DNA of 63,507 bases from JBMOJK01 sp049315825 (GCA_049315825.1 JBMOJK010000006.1:1-63507); one strand, 5' to 3'; counted from the first letter of the stretch, positions 22,814 to 34,334 are shown. The notes: a model not told the origin generated them from the sequence alone. Made by a program: numbers and translations.

Positions 22814-23779
22814 ATGTCAAAAAAGAACCTTAAAAAATTTAAGAGCATAGACCTATTTGCCTGAGTAGGTTGAATACGAATTGGATTTGAAAATGCGGGA
22901 TTTGAAACAGTTTTCTCGAATGATGCAGAGAAATACTGCAAGCCAACATTCGATCTTAATTTCAAAAAGACACCACTATACATAGATAAAATTGAGAATG
23001 TACCTTCGGATACGATTCCAGATTTTGACTTCTTGCTCGGAGGCTTTCCATGTCAGCCTTTTTCTATTGCAGGATACAGGAAAGGTTTTAACGATGCTGG
23101 TCGTTGAGATCTCTTCTTCGAAATCATTCGCATCCTCAAAGAAAAAAATCCTCAAGGATTTCTATTAGAAAATGTGAAAAACTTGTACTCACATGACAAG
23201 GGGGAAACCTACAAGTACATGAAAAAACAACTTGAAGCAATGGGATATCTAGTGACAGAAAGTGTATTAAACACTATGCACCACGGGAACATCCCCCAGA
23301 ATCGAGAACGTATTTATATAGTGTGATTCAAGGATGAAAAAGCATTCAATCGATTTCAATTCCCTGAAAAGATTAAACTAACAACAAAACTCAAAGACTT
23401 ACTTGATGACACTGTTCCTGAAAAGTACTACTATCATGGAAAGTCACTCAATGAGAAATTGCTAGATGTGGTCACAAAGGAAGATACTGTATATCAATGG
23501 CGTAGAATATATGTGCGCGAAAATAAGAGTGGCGTTTGTCCAACTCTTACTGCAAACATGGGAACTGGCGGTCACAATGTGCCAATTATCAGAGATAGTC
23601 ACGGCATCAGAAAACTCACTCCACATGAGTGCTTTAGAATACAAGGATTTCCAAAAAATTATAAGCTACCCGAGCTCGCAGACTCACGACTATACAAACA
23701 AGCAGGGAACTCTGTTTCCGTACCGGTAATACAGAGAATTGCAGAGAATATTATTGAAGCATACAACTACGAGGACTAG
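22814..23779 (+). CDS. DNA (cytosine-5) methyltransferase
   Basis: 321 residues from ATG 22814 to TAG. Motif I reads DLFAGVGGIRIGF at residues 13-25 with both G17 and G20 encoded by UGA. Motif IV is GGFPCQPFS with catalytic Cys80; motif VI is ENV at 119-121; then QNRERIYIVGF (its Gly is UGA) and the C-terminal motifs RKLTPHECFRIQGFP and QAGNSVSVPV. It transfers methyl from SAM to C5 of cytosine in its target. The short length and small variable region fit type II enzymes. The adjacent downstream gene is its likely partner endonuclease, so it protects the host DNA at the same site. Confidence 0.93.
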
Positions 23780-23795
23780 TTTGTAATTCCTATAC

Positions 23796-24977
23796 ATGTT
23801 TTTTTCATCACAGGATCGTTCAGAAAAGGAGAGATACGAGAAACTACTAAAGATTCTCTGATCACTTTCAAATCTTTTCTCGGATAGCAACACACCATAT
23901 CTTTACTACAGAGGTGCGGAAAGGGCATTTTGCAAGGCATTCAATGCACTTGACCACTCACGAGGAGATACAGCAATCGATGCAGGTAAGAACGATATAG
24001 GAATTGGTCTTAAGACATTCCTTGCATGAAACGGGAAAACGTTCCAGAAAGTCGCAGAATTCAATCAAGAGAGTAAGAACTTCCGAGCGATTGAAGATCC
24101 TATTGAATTAGTTCATGAAATTGCAAAGCTTCGAAATGATCGACTGGATTTTGCAAAACGAATACATGGCGTAGATTCGCTTATTTATCATTGTGTCACC
24201 AGGAAAACATGAATCTTCTCGCTGAGTGAAGAAATAATGGACTATGTTGACATAGCTAAAATCAGGAAGGTTGTTGATAAGTGAAATACTATACACTTCC
24301 ATGATTGAATCCATCAGTATAACTTTAGCAGGACAAAGAGTACGCTCTTAAAACAGTTTGAGCTTAGCCCTATCTACAACTTTAAAGTAGATATCCTCAA
24401 GAACCCATTTGAGTATCTAGAAGATAACTTTGGAAAAGACGAAGCTGATAGATTAAAAGAGGAGGTATTTTCACCTTCAACTCCAACAATTACTGCATCG
24501 GTTGTACTACCATTGTACTCGGAAAGAGGATGAGTACATGTACCGGAAAGAAGTGGTCTCAATGGATGGAATGCTGACGGGCGTGTACGAAAGCTACGTG
24601 AAGTGTACATTGCAATTCCAACTTGGATATACTCTGTGCGGCCTTGATTTTTCCCAGATTACCAAACACCGTTTGATTTAGTCCTGCCAAATGGACAGAT
24701 ATTATCCGCAAAAGTGTCTTCAGGAGCGAAAGCGACACCCAAAGCGCTGTATAGTAATCCTAATGCCAAGTTAGGTGAATGGTTACTCGGTGAAGTTTTA
24801 CATATTCCTGAAGGTGAACTTGTCACCATGGATACCCTTAAAAGAGTGTGAGTCGATAGTGTCGAACTATCTAAAATTGGAGACACCCGATTTGCGATCG
24901 ATTTCAAGAAATTTGGATCTTATGATGACTTTCGGACGAGTGTTATGGGGGAAGGTGATGATTGAGAGGAAGATTAA
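23796..24977 (+). CDS. Type II restriction endonuclease with C-terminal B3-like DNA-recognition domain
   Basis: 393 residues from ATG 23796 to TAA 24975-24977, starting 16 bases after the methyltransferase, with ten UGA glycines. The N-terminal part (YYRGAERAFCKAF, DTAIDAGKNDIGIGLKTF) contains a D...GxxxK arrangement compatible with a PD-(D/E)XK nuclease. The C-terminal 170 residues (GLNGWNADGR, REVYIAIPTWIY, FFPDYQTPFDLVLPNG, ALYSNPNAKLGEWLL) match the DNA-binding domain of NgoFVII/BfiI-type enzymes. Expected role: cleave invading DNA that lacks the methylation laid down by the upstream enzyme. The specificity cannot be read from sequence. The nuclease subclass is less certain than the recognition domain. 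Confidence 0.75.
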
Positions 24978-25014
24978 AAAAACTCAGGCTGTACGCCTGG
25001 GTTTTTTTAATCTT
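24970..25014. terminator. Bidirectional terminator between the R-M pair and the leftward operon
   Basis: AAGATTAAAAAAACTCAGGC pairs with GCCTGGGTTTTTTTAATCTT around TGTAC (one G-T pair). It ends both the endonuclease gene (stop inside the left arm) and the leftward gene whose stop codon (25007-25009) lies in the right arm. Confidence 0.9.
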
Positions 25015-26848
25015 CCAATTTCTCAGGAATAAGGATTCTAAATTTAATACCTTCATTTGCACATACAGACATAAGTCGACCAATAATATTTTTGAGTTGC
25101 TGGGCTAGAAAATCCTCTGTAGGTAAAGCAAATATATCTTGCAATGTAGGTAAATCGAAGAAATTAATTGCAAGCACTAATTCCTTATTTAAATTCGGCA
25201 TTCCTTTGAGTAGGCCAAGAACCATCTCTGGTTCAATTCAAGTATTATTACAAATTATTCTTGGCTTTTTTACAGTCTTTCATTCTCAAATGTTACAAGT
25301 AACGTCTGTAGTTAATAGTGAGTTAATTCTGCTAAACGTTGCTAGACTATTTAAAGAAAATCAATCTAAATTCTTCAATGCTTGTGAAACAAGATCATGA
25401 AATTTTGCAACAGATTTAGTTGTACCAGAAGTAGCCTTAGAATGTATAAGTGTTATGCTATTTTCAGTGGTATTTAAAACCAAGTGGTCTGCGATTTCTT
25501 GTCACATATCTCCACAGATAAGAAGACTTCATGGTCGATTAAAGTTATTCTCAATTTCTTTAAATATAGAAGTATTGGCCCAATCTGCATTTAACCCTAA
25601 AGAATAATCATTAGGTACTCACTTTTCAGATACAGTGGAATTAAGAAAAGTGCTTGATTCAAATACATGAAAGACCTTGTTTACATCAATATTTGATGCT
25701 GGAGTTTTTAGCAATTTACCATTAGAAAAGGAAAATGTTCTATTATTCCGAAAATTAAGTGTATACAATTTTTTATTTCTCATTACGGAAAATATTGCAT
25801 CACTGATATCCTTCTGAAATTCTCATTCATTTATTTGTAATTTTTTAAATGTAAAAGAACTACTATTTCTTTTAAATGAAAAGGAGAACATCGTATTTCA
25901 CCCAGAATAAGTTGCATCTAATTCGTAGTATCATCAGATTCTCTCAATAATTTTTTCTAAGACTATCTGGTCTAAAGTTGGAAATTCGCTAACACATGCT
26001 GTTCTAATTTCTGTAGATGCAAAATATACATTAACCGGAGCATCGTCTCAAAGTTCCTCAAAAGGAATTTCGGATGAGAATCCTTTTGATATTCTTGCAT
26101 AAGTTGAATCAGATTCTGATTCTGTGGAAAATTTTTCAAGCAACAATCTATACTGAACAACAAGATCCGACAAACTATCACCTGGCATCGTACTTGAAGG
26201 AAAAGTGAATTTTCCAGTATTATAATGGAAAGTTGTACTATTTGAATTGTTATCTTTGTCTCCAAGTTTTATTAAAGTTAAATGAAAATCAGCTGTATTC
26301 ATTCCGTCAACAGCATTATTTAAATCATCTCATTCGTAAGATTTAACAGAAATTCATTTAGCTTTATTCTCTGTACTCTGCATTTTTGCTAATTTCACAG
26401 TCTCATATCCAGCCATGTAATTACCAAGTTTGACTTTACTAAGATCTTTAGTGCCTGCATAGTTAGAGATTCTAGAATTTACTGCATGCTTTTTAGATAT
26501 AAAGAAGTAGCCAGCTATATGAACAATTAGTAAATATCCATGTTTTTCATCCTTTAGTTGTTTTAAAATATTTAAAGGAAGTCCATCAGTCTTGATAAAT
26601 GATGGGTCAGTACGGTATTTAAAAAGCAGAAATAGATACTCAGCATTTCCATTCCTATCGCTATATATTCTTGTTAGAAATTTAGGATTTTTAGAAGTCT
26701 TTTTAAAATTATGCGTGGTCTCAGACCAAACTTTAGAATCTGACTTAAGTGTTCTTGTGGCAATTTCAAAGAAAACCCTATCAATAGAAAGTCGACCCGA
26801 ATTTTCTATGATATATGGATCTAGGTCAAATTTAATATAATCGATCAT
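25007..26848 (-). CDS. 613-residue protein with nuclease-like EIAD...K signature, last gene of the leftward operon
   Basis: One frame from ATG 26848 to TAA 25007-25009 with about 15 UGA glycines. The N-terminal 250 residues are mixed alpha/beta without recognised family. Near the C-terminus is CGDMGQEIAD (E451, D454), then LIHSKA (K471) and VSQALKNL. This resembles the tail of the helicase encoded at 29043-32270 (GSGEIAD..., LYHCK, YEVCGQAQ), so both may carry a PD-(D/E)XK-like nuclease core: acid residues followed 17-21 residues later by a lysine on the next strand. No membrane segment. It closes a ten-gene leftward run beside a restriction-modification pair. Function as a defence effector is inference. 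Confidence 0.6.
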
Positions 26849-26922
26849 AGTATCATTTAGAATGATAAATTTAAACTAAAAAAATCACAGGAAATATCTA
26901 ACTACAGAGATTGACTGATAAT

Positions 26923-27267
26923 TTAAATCTTTGCTATTGCATCATCATACCCATCCCAGTTTGGGTTATAGTCACTATGGAATGGTGGTCAGAATTTAGG
27001 ATAATCAGGAAGAATCTGCACATTTTCTAAATCTTCTAAATTACATAATCGAAAACTTGGGAATGGATGTACTAAGATACTATCAGAAACCCCATCAGTC
27101 TGAACAATATGAACTTTAGTACTTTTCTCTCCACTTTTAGCTGTGTAAGTATAGACGGCATACGGATTTCAAATTCTTATCCCCTTTCATTTACCCTCCT
27201 TACTATATTCAAACGAAATCTGTTGCCGATTTACAATTGCAACCTTCAGTGTCTCTAAGATGTTCAT
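26923..27267 (-). CDS. Small protein, possibly WYL-like fold
   Basis: 114 residues from ATG 27267 to TAA 26923-26925, with UGA glycines near residues 26, 31 and 91. The start (VNRQQISFEYSKEG, then RIGNPYAVYTYTAKSG) resembles the strand pattern of WYL ligand-binding domains (F.Y...G...R.v.P..v), and PNWDGYDDAIAKI ends it. WYL domains often regulate CRISPR and other defence loci by sensing nucleic acid; this link is weak here because the protein is very short. It sits between the small membrane protein and the 613-residue gene. Confidence 0.5.
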
Positions 27268-27296
27268 AAAATGAAAGTGATGAAATACAAACCTTA

Positions 27297-27443
27297 CTAC
27301 ACTCAAGAAACCAAGTAAAAATACAAAAAACCTCCCATCCACACCAACAAAAGTGTTTCAAGGAGGATTTTATGTTTGATTTCTAATGGTGGAACGACTT
27401 CTTCAATCAAATTTTTTCCGGACTCTGAAATTTCTGGTTCCAT
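27297..27443 (-). CDS. Very small single-pass membrane protein (uncertain start)
   Basis: 48 residues from ATG 27443 to TAG 27297-27299, with a UGA glycine second from the end. It has one hydrophobic segment (LLETLLLVWMGGFLYFYLV). The frame is also open upstream to an ATG at 27563, which would add a second hydrophobic helix (ALVILHTIISSIIFY) and overlap the DUF3800-like gene by 86 bases out of frame. The non-overlapping start is preferred. Could be a membrane partner of the operon or chance. Confidence 0.35.
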
Positions 27444-27477
27444 AGAGGAAAAATTATTATTTATTAAAAATAAATAC

Positions 27478-28269
27478 TTACCTGTTTGATAGAAAATAAT
27501 TGAACTTATGATCGTATGCAAAATCACCAAGGCTTTTCATGTGTCTAGTAAGAAATTTATCATTCCAAAGATTTAAAAAATCACGATTGGATCATTCGAT
27601 AGATTTTTCAAACATAAAACGATCCCTAACCATATGCAATAAGCAATCGCAAAGCTGAATTCAATCAAAGCATCTTGAGTTGACAAAAGAAAATCTAAGC
27701 GCAACTTCACGGTCTATACCCCTTCATCTATTAAGAGTGGCATTAATACGTCACTCATAAACAGTTTCTAGCTCATTCATTCTTGCAACCTCAACAACTC
27801 GTCATTCCGTTTCAAATATGTAGCCACTATTAGATGATCTTCTATCCATAAAAATAGTAACGGTTCTTATGTCCTTGAAGAGTGTTTGGGTTGTAGTTCA
27901 AGAAGATTTCATTTTATTGGCCAATCAAAAACAAACCTGATTTGCGAAATAGTCATGATGCGATCAATGAGCAGCTATCCACTCTGGTCTTTCCTCAAAA
28001 ACGAATGAATGAAAAAAGACATTGTCTGTGTTTAAAAATTCATCCAACCAGAGATTAAGCAATCTCCACTTCCTATCGTTTGTAGAGGAAAACTCGCAGG
28101 CATGAAGCGTATCCCATGTTCTTGCTTTAGAGTGAGCATTTCTCAGACAATTCAAAAAGGCGAATTCATCCTCAGAAGATCTTGTGATCAGCTGGCCGAT
28201 TATCCAATATGTTTTTCAGGTTGAGTCTTGGACTTTAGATTCATCAACCCAGATAGACAGAGCGCTCAT
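27478..28269 (-). CDS. DUF3800-like protein (RNase H-fold candidate)
   Basis: 263 residues from ATG 28269 to TAA 27478-27480, with ten UGA glycines; the standard code would hide most of it. It begins SIWVDESKVQD...YWIIGQLI, matching the YIDESG...G-hydrophobic opening of DUF3800. Near the C-terminus SRCFDGIQLCDCLLHMVRD matches the family's closing motif (D..iQlaDllag). The family is thought to have an RNase H-like fold and is frequent in prophages and defence islands. The ATG overlaps the TAA of the DUF2188 gene (TAATG), so the two are translationally coupled. Confidence 0.7.
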
Positions 28270-28487
28270 TATCCTTTAGGCGGAAAAGGATCGTTTCAGT
28301 ATGAGTTTCTTTCACGTATTTTTCCATCCTCTCCGTGGATAATTAGCTCAGATTTCTGAGTTCTTGCCATTTCCTTTGCAACCTTGATAGCTTCTTTCTG
28401 GGTTGGAAGCACTTTAGATGCCTTCTCTCATCCTTCTTTCTTAACAGCCCAGCCATTGCTATGCTTAACCACGTGTTGATTAGCCAT
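28269..28487 (-). CDS. DUF2188 domain protein
   Basis: 72 residues from ATG 28487 to TAA 28269-28271. Nearly the whole protein is the DUF2188 domain: HVVKHSNGWAVKKEGGEKAS, TQKEAIKVAKEMA, SELIIHGEDGKIRERNSYGNDPFPPKG in outline; the conserved glycines in KKEGG and NSYG are UGA codons. These small cytoplasmic proteins fold as a beta hairpin-helix unit and are common in phage and mobile DNA; molecular role unknown. Its stop codon overlaps the next start. Confidence 0.85.
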
Positions 28488-28511
28488 ATTTATAAAGTTA
28501 AAAAATATAAA

Positions 28512-29018
28512 TTACCGAATCCTGCTTGGTCTCTTCTTGTAAAAAGCCACCCCAAGAAGCATCAAGACTGAAATAGCGATTGGTGGCAATAAATAGAGTA
28601 ATAGCGCATAAATATTGTAAGCCAATGACAGGATATTGTTTAATATCTCAACAATTAGTGGGAGGATTTTAAAGTACATAAGCCCCATTAATCCCAGCCA
28701 GGTCAGCCCTTTTGCTGAATTATATATTTTCCAAGATCAGAAAATATCCACGCAAATGATTTTTAGAAGTTGATAATATCTTAGAAAATATAGCAAAGCC
28801 CCTAAACTTACAAATACCAATGCACTCAAAAGAACCCTAGACCAAGGAGGCATAGAAACTGGAGCTATTGGTGTCCATGTAAAGTTTTTTCCAGAAAAAT
28901 ATATCCAAAAAAGAAATGCTAGTGAGATTGCAATGGAAACCATTACCTCTTTGAGATTTTTACTTAGAAATTCAGAAATATTGCGTTTATACCAAACTAT
29001 CCCCTTGGTTCGTTGCAT
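28512..29018 (-). CDS. Four-helix integral membrane protein, unknown
   Basis: 168 residues from ATG 29018 to TAA 28512-28514, one UGA glycine near residue 94. Four hydrophobic segments are visible (around residues 28-43, 64-82, 106-125 and 138-157), with a basic C-terminus (FYKKRPSRIR). It lies 24 bases downstream of the helicase gene and 24 bases before the DUF2188 gene. In a defence setting a membrane protein of this kind could be a pore-forming or anchoring effector; nothing in the sequence proves it. Confidence 0.6.
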
Positions 29019-29042
29019 AATTAATCAATCAAAATATAAATA

Positions 29043-32000
29043 TTATTCACTAGCCAATACCTTCAGTGGAATTTGAAAAACTTGCTTCAAATAAGCCTCA
29101 GTAACGCTTATGAGGCGCTTTTGTTCATCGGAAATCCTGCTTTTCGAGAGGCCTGGTTGTACAATATAAATATGAGTTTCGTGCTCAAAGCACTCAAGTG
29201 CTTTTCGAATTTTATCCAGAGTACCCGCATCTCATTTTTCAAACCTTACCGGATTGTCTCATCCGCGCTTTAAAAGTCGTTTTATAGTTTTTTCTATGTC
29301 ATGCCACCGTATACTCCTTTGAGCCTGACCACAAACTTCGTATAAATCTGCAACTCTTGCTCAAGGTATTTCTTCATGAGACCATTTGCAGTGATAAAGA
29401 CTAAGTTCTATCCGTTGATTCGACTCATCAATATTGATGGCCACAACGTCGGCTATCTCACCAGATCAATCATCGTTGAAAACGACACTATATTTTGGAT
29501 CAGCTAAAAGATCTGAAATAATCTTAAATTGGATTGAGTCCGAAGCTTTTGGATTAAGACCTTGAGATTCCTTCTTTATATCAATACCCGACCAATCAAT
29601 TGGGTCAATAATTGAAGGATTGTATGTCTCATGGGAATAATCCACCGATATCAAGACGTTTCACGACAAAACGGAACCTTCTGCGAAAATAATTAAAGGA
29701 GGATTTTCATTAAGAAAATCAGCCAAAGGCAAGCTAATAACGCCTTTTTGGATAAAAACATCCGAACTAGATATTTTTATAATTTGATATTTTGGCTTAT
29801 CATCTTCCTCAAAAATTTTCAATTCATAAACAGTCTCAAAATTTTCTCAGCTAATTTTAAAGGAAATATTTTCGGTTTTTGATGGATTGTTAAGGCTTAT
29901 TTTTAGTTTCTCAATTCATGCACCCTCATTTGGATCTCCAAAATGGACAAAGTAGGAGTCCAAGTACCTGTAAACTTGCTCATCCCAGTCAATAGAAATA
30001 GGGATATAAGCAGGACGTATTTTAACTTGCTTAGGCTTTAGCGTCTTCTCAAGAAGATGTCGGAGGTCGGCTGATGGGTTATTAAGCTTGTTTGACGTGC
30101 TTTTACACCAATCTTTCCACTCCAAAATATTTCATCGAAGCTTGGACCAGATTTTTCCTTTATTACTAGCTCCTACACTTGATGCAATACCCTCTTCAAA
30201 TCAAAATCAGAAAATGTTCGTTTTTATTTTGTTCTTTTCTTCGGGACCCGTTAATGCTTTCGTTACATCAAATCCGGCATGCATGCTATAAGATCGATTT
30301 TTTGAAATCGGGTCAGTCAGTCATACGGTAAACAATTGCAATCGATTCAGTCCATGGAAAGAACGATAAACCTGCTCTCAACTAATAAGCGAAACGTACG
30401 GAGAAAAGCAACTCAATAAGGATTTTGCTCTTCATGTGCTATCCGATAGCACATATGCCATATTCTTCGCCTCATCGTACGAAATCATATGAATGGAATA
30501 GTCGGTTTTTAATAGATCTTTGAAATTTCAGAATTCAGGAAAATCCCTCTTTTTCTCTATGACTACTAAGGTTTTCTCACTCGGATGTTCGATCCACCAA
30601 ACATCCTCCTCTATAAAGTTTTCTTTAATGCATTTATTTAAGAGTTCGTGATCCCATTGAAATTCGCGCACCTTAAAAAACATAGCACTAAAAGGAATCC
30701 TCACATTTTGGATGGGTAATTGTTGCTGAAAATCGGGCTCATTAAATCAGGCAAGAAAATCCAGAAACTTCCTATGCTTTTTTATTGTCGATGCACTAAT
30801 GTTCGAGATGATCTTATTCCAATCAGCGTTCTCGTTATATAGCAACTCTAATTCTTTCACGAATCAGCCATCAAAAATATTTGCAATAACAGTAGCATTT
30901 CCGATGTCGTCTCAAGCTGAACGAGTAAATCGCCCTATTACTTGCAATGTAATTCCAAGGCTTTTAGGCAAGGTATGTAAAGCGGCGATTTTTAGATTTG
31001 GCAAATCATAACCCTCTCAGAGCATATCCACACAGACAACAATTTTAGATTCTAATTTCTTCAGGTTTTCTAATGCCTTATTTTTATCCGATGCTGGTAA
31101 TTCACTATGTATGAGAACCGGCCTTAAATCAACATGTTCGGCATAATACGCATCAAAGATACGAGAGGCTTCTGCAATATTTTCGCATCGGGCCATCAAT
31201 ACATGCTTTTTTCACTCGGATAGATCCATTCTTAACTGAGAAATAGCCATGCTTGCGATCTCTTTGTTTGCCTCTTCCTTATCTACTTTTATTACCGATT
31301 GGAACTTGATATTTTTGAAGTAGCCCTCCTGTTGAGCTTTTCAAAGTGGATAATCATAGATAAGTTTTCCATCTATTATTTTTCTATCGTTTCTAAATGG
31401 GGTTGCTGTAAACTGAAGAACTTTTCTTGCTCAGATTTTTTCCCTAAAGGCGTGCCAAGTTCTAGCACCAATATGGTGTGCCTCATCGACGAATAAGTAC
31501 TCTATCCCATTAGCAAGATGCGACTGTAGATTGTTCGGCATTCAACCCAAAATACTCATTGTAGAGACAATCACGTTTGAAGTAGCAAGAAGCTCATCAA
31601 TTTCAGTGATATCTCTGGGCTTATGCTTGAGAATTGATACCGAAGGATGTTTACAATTCTCATCTATAACCTGGAGCTTCTTTAAAATTCACAATCCTAG
31701 AAATTTATTAGCTATTTGTTCACGTAGGGCATCAGTTGGGACGACCACTAAAATAGTTTTTTGTCGTAACGCAATTAATGAGGCCAACATAACCTCCGTT
31801 TTTCCCGTTCCCGTTGGCATTACAACCGTTGCTACGGAATCCGAAATGGAATTATGCGAAATTATACTACAAAGAGCTCCAATTTGAGGGTTTCGCAGTC
31901 ACTGATCTTTTAAAAAGTTACCTCCGTTAACCCAACTTCCAACAGCAGAATTTTTATGTGAAACAAAATCAATATCCCCCTCAAGGAGGGGATGTTTTTT

Positions 32001-32270
32001 CCAAGAAGAATCAAAATTGGAAAAATCTAACCCATCGAGTGTACGAGTAACAATAACCTTATCATACTGCGAAATTAGCGAAGATTTTGAATTCTTCTGA
32101 ATCAATAAAATCCTTTCACCAGCATCATCTGAAAATAAAAATCATTTAGTTCAACGCTCCGAAATAACATCTTTACGGAACTCCTTCTGGATTCCGTAAA
32201 GGATTTGTATAGATGTGAAATTTTCTCAAACCTTTTTTGTATGTACAATTCCCGGAAGTTTGACAAGCAT
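29043..32270 (-). CDS. DEAH-box superfamily 2 helicase with C-terminal nuclease-like domain
   Basis: 1,075 residues from ATG 32270 to TAA 29043-29045, with many UGA glycines. Helicase motifs: Walker A MPTGTGKTE (K157), DEAHH at 262-266, then HVLMARC, IVVCVDMLGEGYDLP (first Gly of GEGYD is UGA), and motif VI QVIGRFTR at about 443-450. The C-terminal domain has DGSGEIADVV (E938, D941), LYHCK (K962), then GARVADLYEVCGQAQRS. This acid-acid-lysine order suggests a PD-(D/E)XK-like nuclease fused to the motor. The N-terminal 120 residues are unassigned. It is central in the leftward operon, 22 bases after the recombinase. Likely acts on DNA as an ATP-driven translocase-nuclease; related proteins occur in phage-defence loci. 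Confidence 0.85.
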
Positions 32271-32291
32271 ATTATGATTCTAGAAAGTAAA

Positions 32292-33902
32292 TTAAACCTC
32301 AAACCGATACCCCACCATCACCTTCTCCTTCCCTATCAAGACAAAGTCCGTGAGTTCCCGGATAAAGAACGCCTTGTCTTCCATTCAAAATTGTTCGACC
32401 TTGCCCCTGAGCTCTTCCATTTTAGACGAGACTGCGTTCATTCTAGTGCGGTTCACTTCGTAGTCCTCTAGTAGTTTCTTGAGCTCGGATTTCCGTTTCT
32501 CGGCCCCCGCAAGCTCCAGCGCTATGTCTTGTGCTATAGATCGGTAAACCTCCGCGTTCGCCTCGTCTTCTATGGCACGCCTGAGAGCATCCTTGTAAGC
32601 TTTCAACTTCTTCGCGATTTCCGCCTCTATTTGGGCATATTCCCTTTTTGTGCTACTTTCCCATCCTTCGCCCTTCTCCTGTCTGAGCGAGCTTTCATAG
32701 GCTTTAAGAAACTCCGTTTCGCTACGGATGACAAGCTCAATCTTCGGCCATACGATTTCCATAAGCTTCGTCTCGGATATGTCCTTATTCGTACAGACGT
32801 GGGTCACTTTGTCTTTTTTCTTCCCTCAACAGCGATAGTTTCCGGTTTTCTTGTGCGAAAGGTAGTAGTTGAAAGCCTTGCCACACTCACCGCACTTCAC
32901 GAGTCCCGTGAAGATATGGTTCTCCCCACGGTTACGCCGTATTGTCTTCGAGCCATCGAGAAGTTCTTGCGCCTTGTGGAAAACATCGGCTTCGACGAGC
33001 GGCTCACATGCCATGATTATCCATTCGGACTCTGGACGTTCATACTTGTGTACCCGCTTCTTTCCATCTGGATCTCTTTTTTTGACGTGCTTATGCTGGA
33101 AGCACCTATATTCCCCAATGTACGCGGTTTGCCTGAGTATCCGCACGATGGCAGTCTGCCGGAAAAGTCCCGTATGGATTTTTTCCTTGTGCCCTTCGCC
33201 TTCCCGATTAGTTCATATACCGCGTGCCGTCAGGATAGAAGCAATTTCGCTAGTCCCCTTTCCTTCTTTTACGAAAAGCTCGAAAATCTCGCGTACCACC
33301 TCGGCTTCGTCCGGATTTACAATCAGCTTGTTCCCACGTCCGTCGTGCTCTTTCATATATCCGTAGGGTAGCTTGTTTCCGAAAACGAAATATCCGCTCT
33401 TAGCCTTCGATATGCGTCATTCACGAGTTCTTTCAAGCAAAACTTCACGTTCCATTTCTGCGATAGCTCCGAGAATGGTCAAAACGAGCTTTCATGTTGG
33501 CGAGGCTATATCAATGGATTCGTCCTTGGAGGCGAAGTTTACTCCGATAGACTCCATTTCCTGTATGAAGGAGAGTAGGTAGTCAACCTTTCGAAAAAGG
33601 CGGTCAATGCGCCACACCAGAAGCACGTCTATCTTTCCGGCAATCGCGTCCGCACGAAGTTGGGAAAGGCCGGGGCGCTCATACCACTCGGAAACTCCGG
33701 AATGCCCCTCATCCCGGTATATAGTCGTATTTTCCACGCTCCACCCCTTATTCTCATTCGCAACGATCTGAGCAAGACATTGGCGTTCTTGCATATCAAG
33801 CCCGAATCAGTCGGTGGCTTGCTCAAGCGTGGAAACGCGCAAATAAAGACCGATCCGCTTAGGGGCCATGCTTTTGTCATCTCGGTCTTTTTCTCTCAGC
33901 AT
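32292..33902 (-). CDS. Large serine recombinase
   Basis: 536 residues from ATG 33902 (or 33869) to TAA 32292-32294. Resolvase domain: GLYLRVSTLEQ with catalytic serine S24 (S13 with the shorter start), then VLLVWRIDRLFRK and GAIAEMERE. A recombinase domain follows (LPYGYM, IASILTARGI, VRILRQTAYIGEY), then a zinc ribbon (VKCGECGKAF...YRCGGKKK...VCTNKD) and a long coiled coil (about residues 390-500), the usual order of integrases of the phiC31/TP901 class. UGA glycines fall at several points, including the zinc ribbon. It probably moves a mobile element. It is more GC-rich than the helicase gene directly after it. Confidence 0.9.
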
Positions 33903-33914
33903 AAAAATAAACGG

Positions 33915-34334
33915 TTAACGGGTCGGTAGATACTGCACGAAGTACCAGTACGCGAGAAGTGCGAGGGAAAATGCAATGGAAATGCCGAAAACAAGCCCAA
34001 TAGCATGTCCACGGATACGCTTCTCGAAGATATACCGGAAATAGGAAACCCATTCGTCCTTGGAAACAGGTCGGCCCGAACCATACCCATAAGTGACAAC
34101 CCTTTCCGCCTGATACCCCTTGAGTTCCGAAAGCTCAAAAAAATCGGAAACCGTCTTATTAAGACCGGTTTTCTGATTTATGGTTTCGGTCATCGCTTTG
34201 GCCGTATCGAGGTGTATCGTACCATTTCCTACGACGAGCTTTTCGATCAGAGAGGTTTTTACCTTCAAATTATTCGCCCATCCTTCGAGATCTTCTGCAA
34301 AGAGGCTTTTGAGTATGTCCTTACAAGCGGTCAT
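33915..34334 (-). CDS. Small membrane-anchored protein upstream of the recombinase
   Basis: 139 residues from ATG 34334 to TAA; no UGA. The N-terminal 100 residues are helical and soluble, with a pattern (TSLIEKLVVGNGTIHLDTAKAM) reminiscent of a degenerate HTH. A transmembrane helix (HAIGLVFGISIAFSLALLAYWYF) follows, then a short tail. It lies between the XRE regulator and the recombinase with short gaps (22 and 12 bases). May be a regulatory partner; function not recognised. Confidence 0.6.
   Translation of the reverse strand: MTACKDILKSLFAEDLEGWANNLKVKTSLIEKLVVGNGTIHLDTAKAMTETINQKTGLNKTVSDFFELSELKGYQAERVVTYGYGSGRPVSKDEWVSYFRYIFEKRIRGHAIGLVFGISIAFSLALLAYWYFVQYLPTR

Noticed and set aside
25007..32270. 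Naming the operon as Hachiman, DISARM or a type III restriction system
   Set aside because: A helicase plus nuclease is shared by several systems; no HamA, DrmB, Mod or Res-specific signature could be read, so a name would be a guess.
32529..33371. 280-residue open frame on the plus strand
   Set aside because: It lies antisense to the serine recombinase, whose catalytic and zinc-ribbon motifs are clear on the minus strand.
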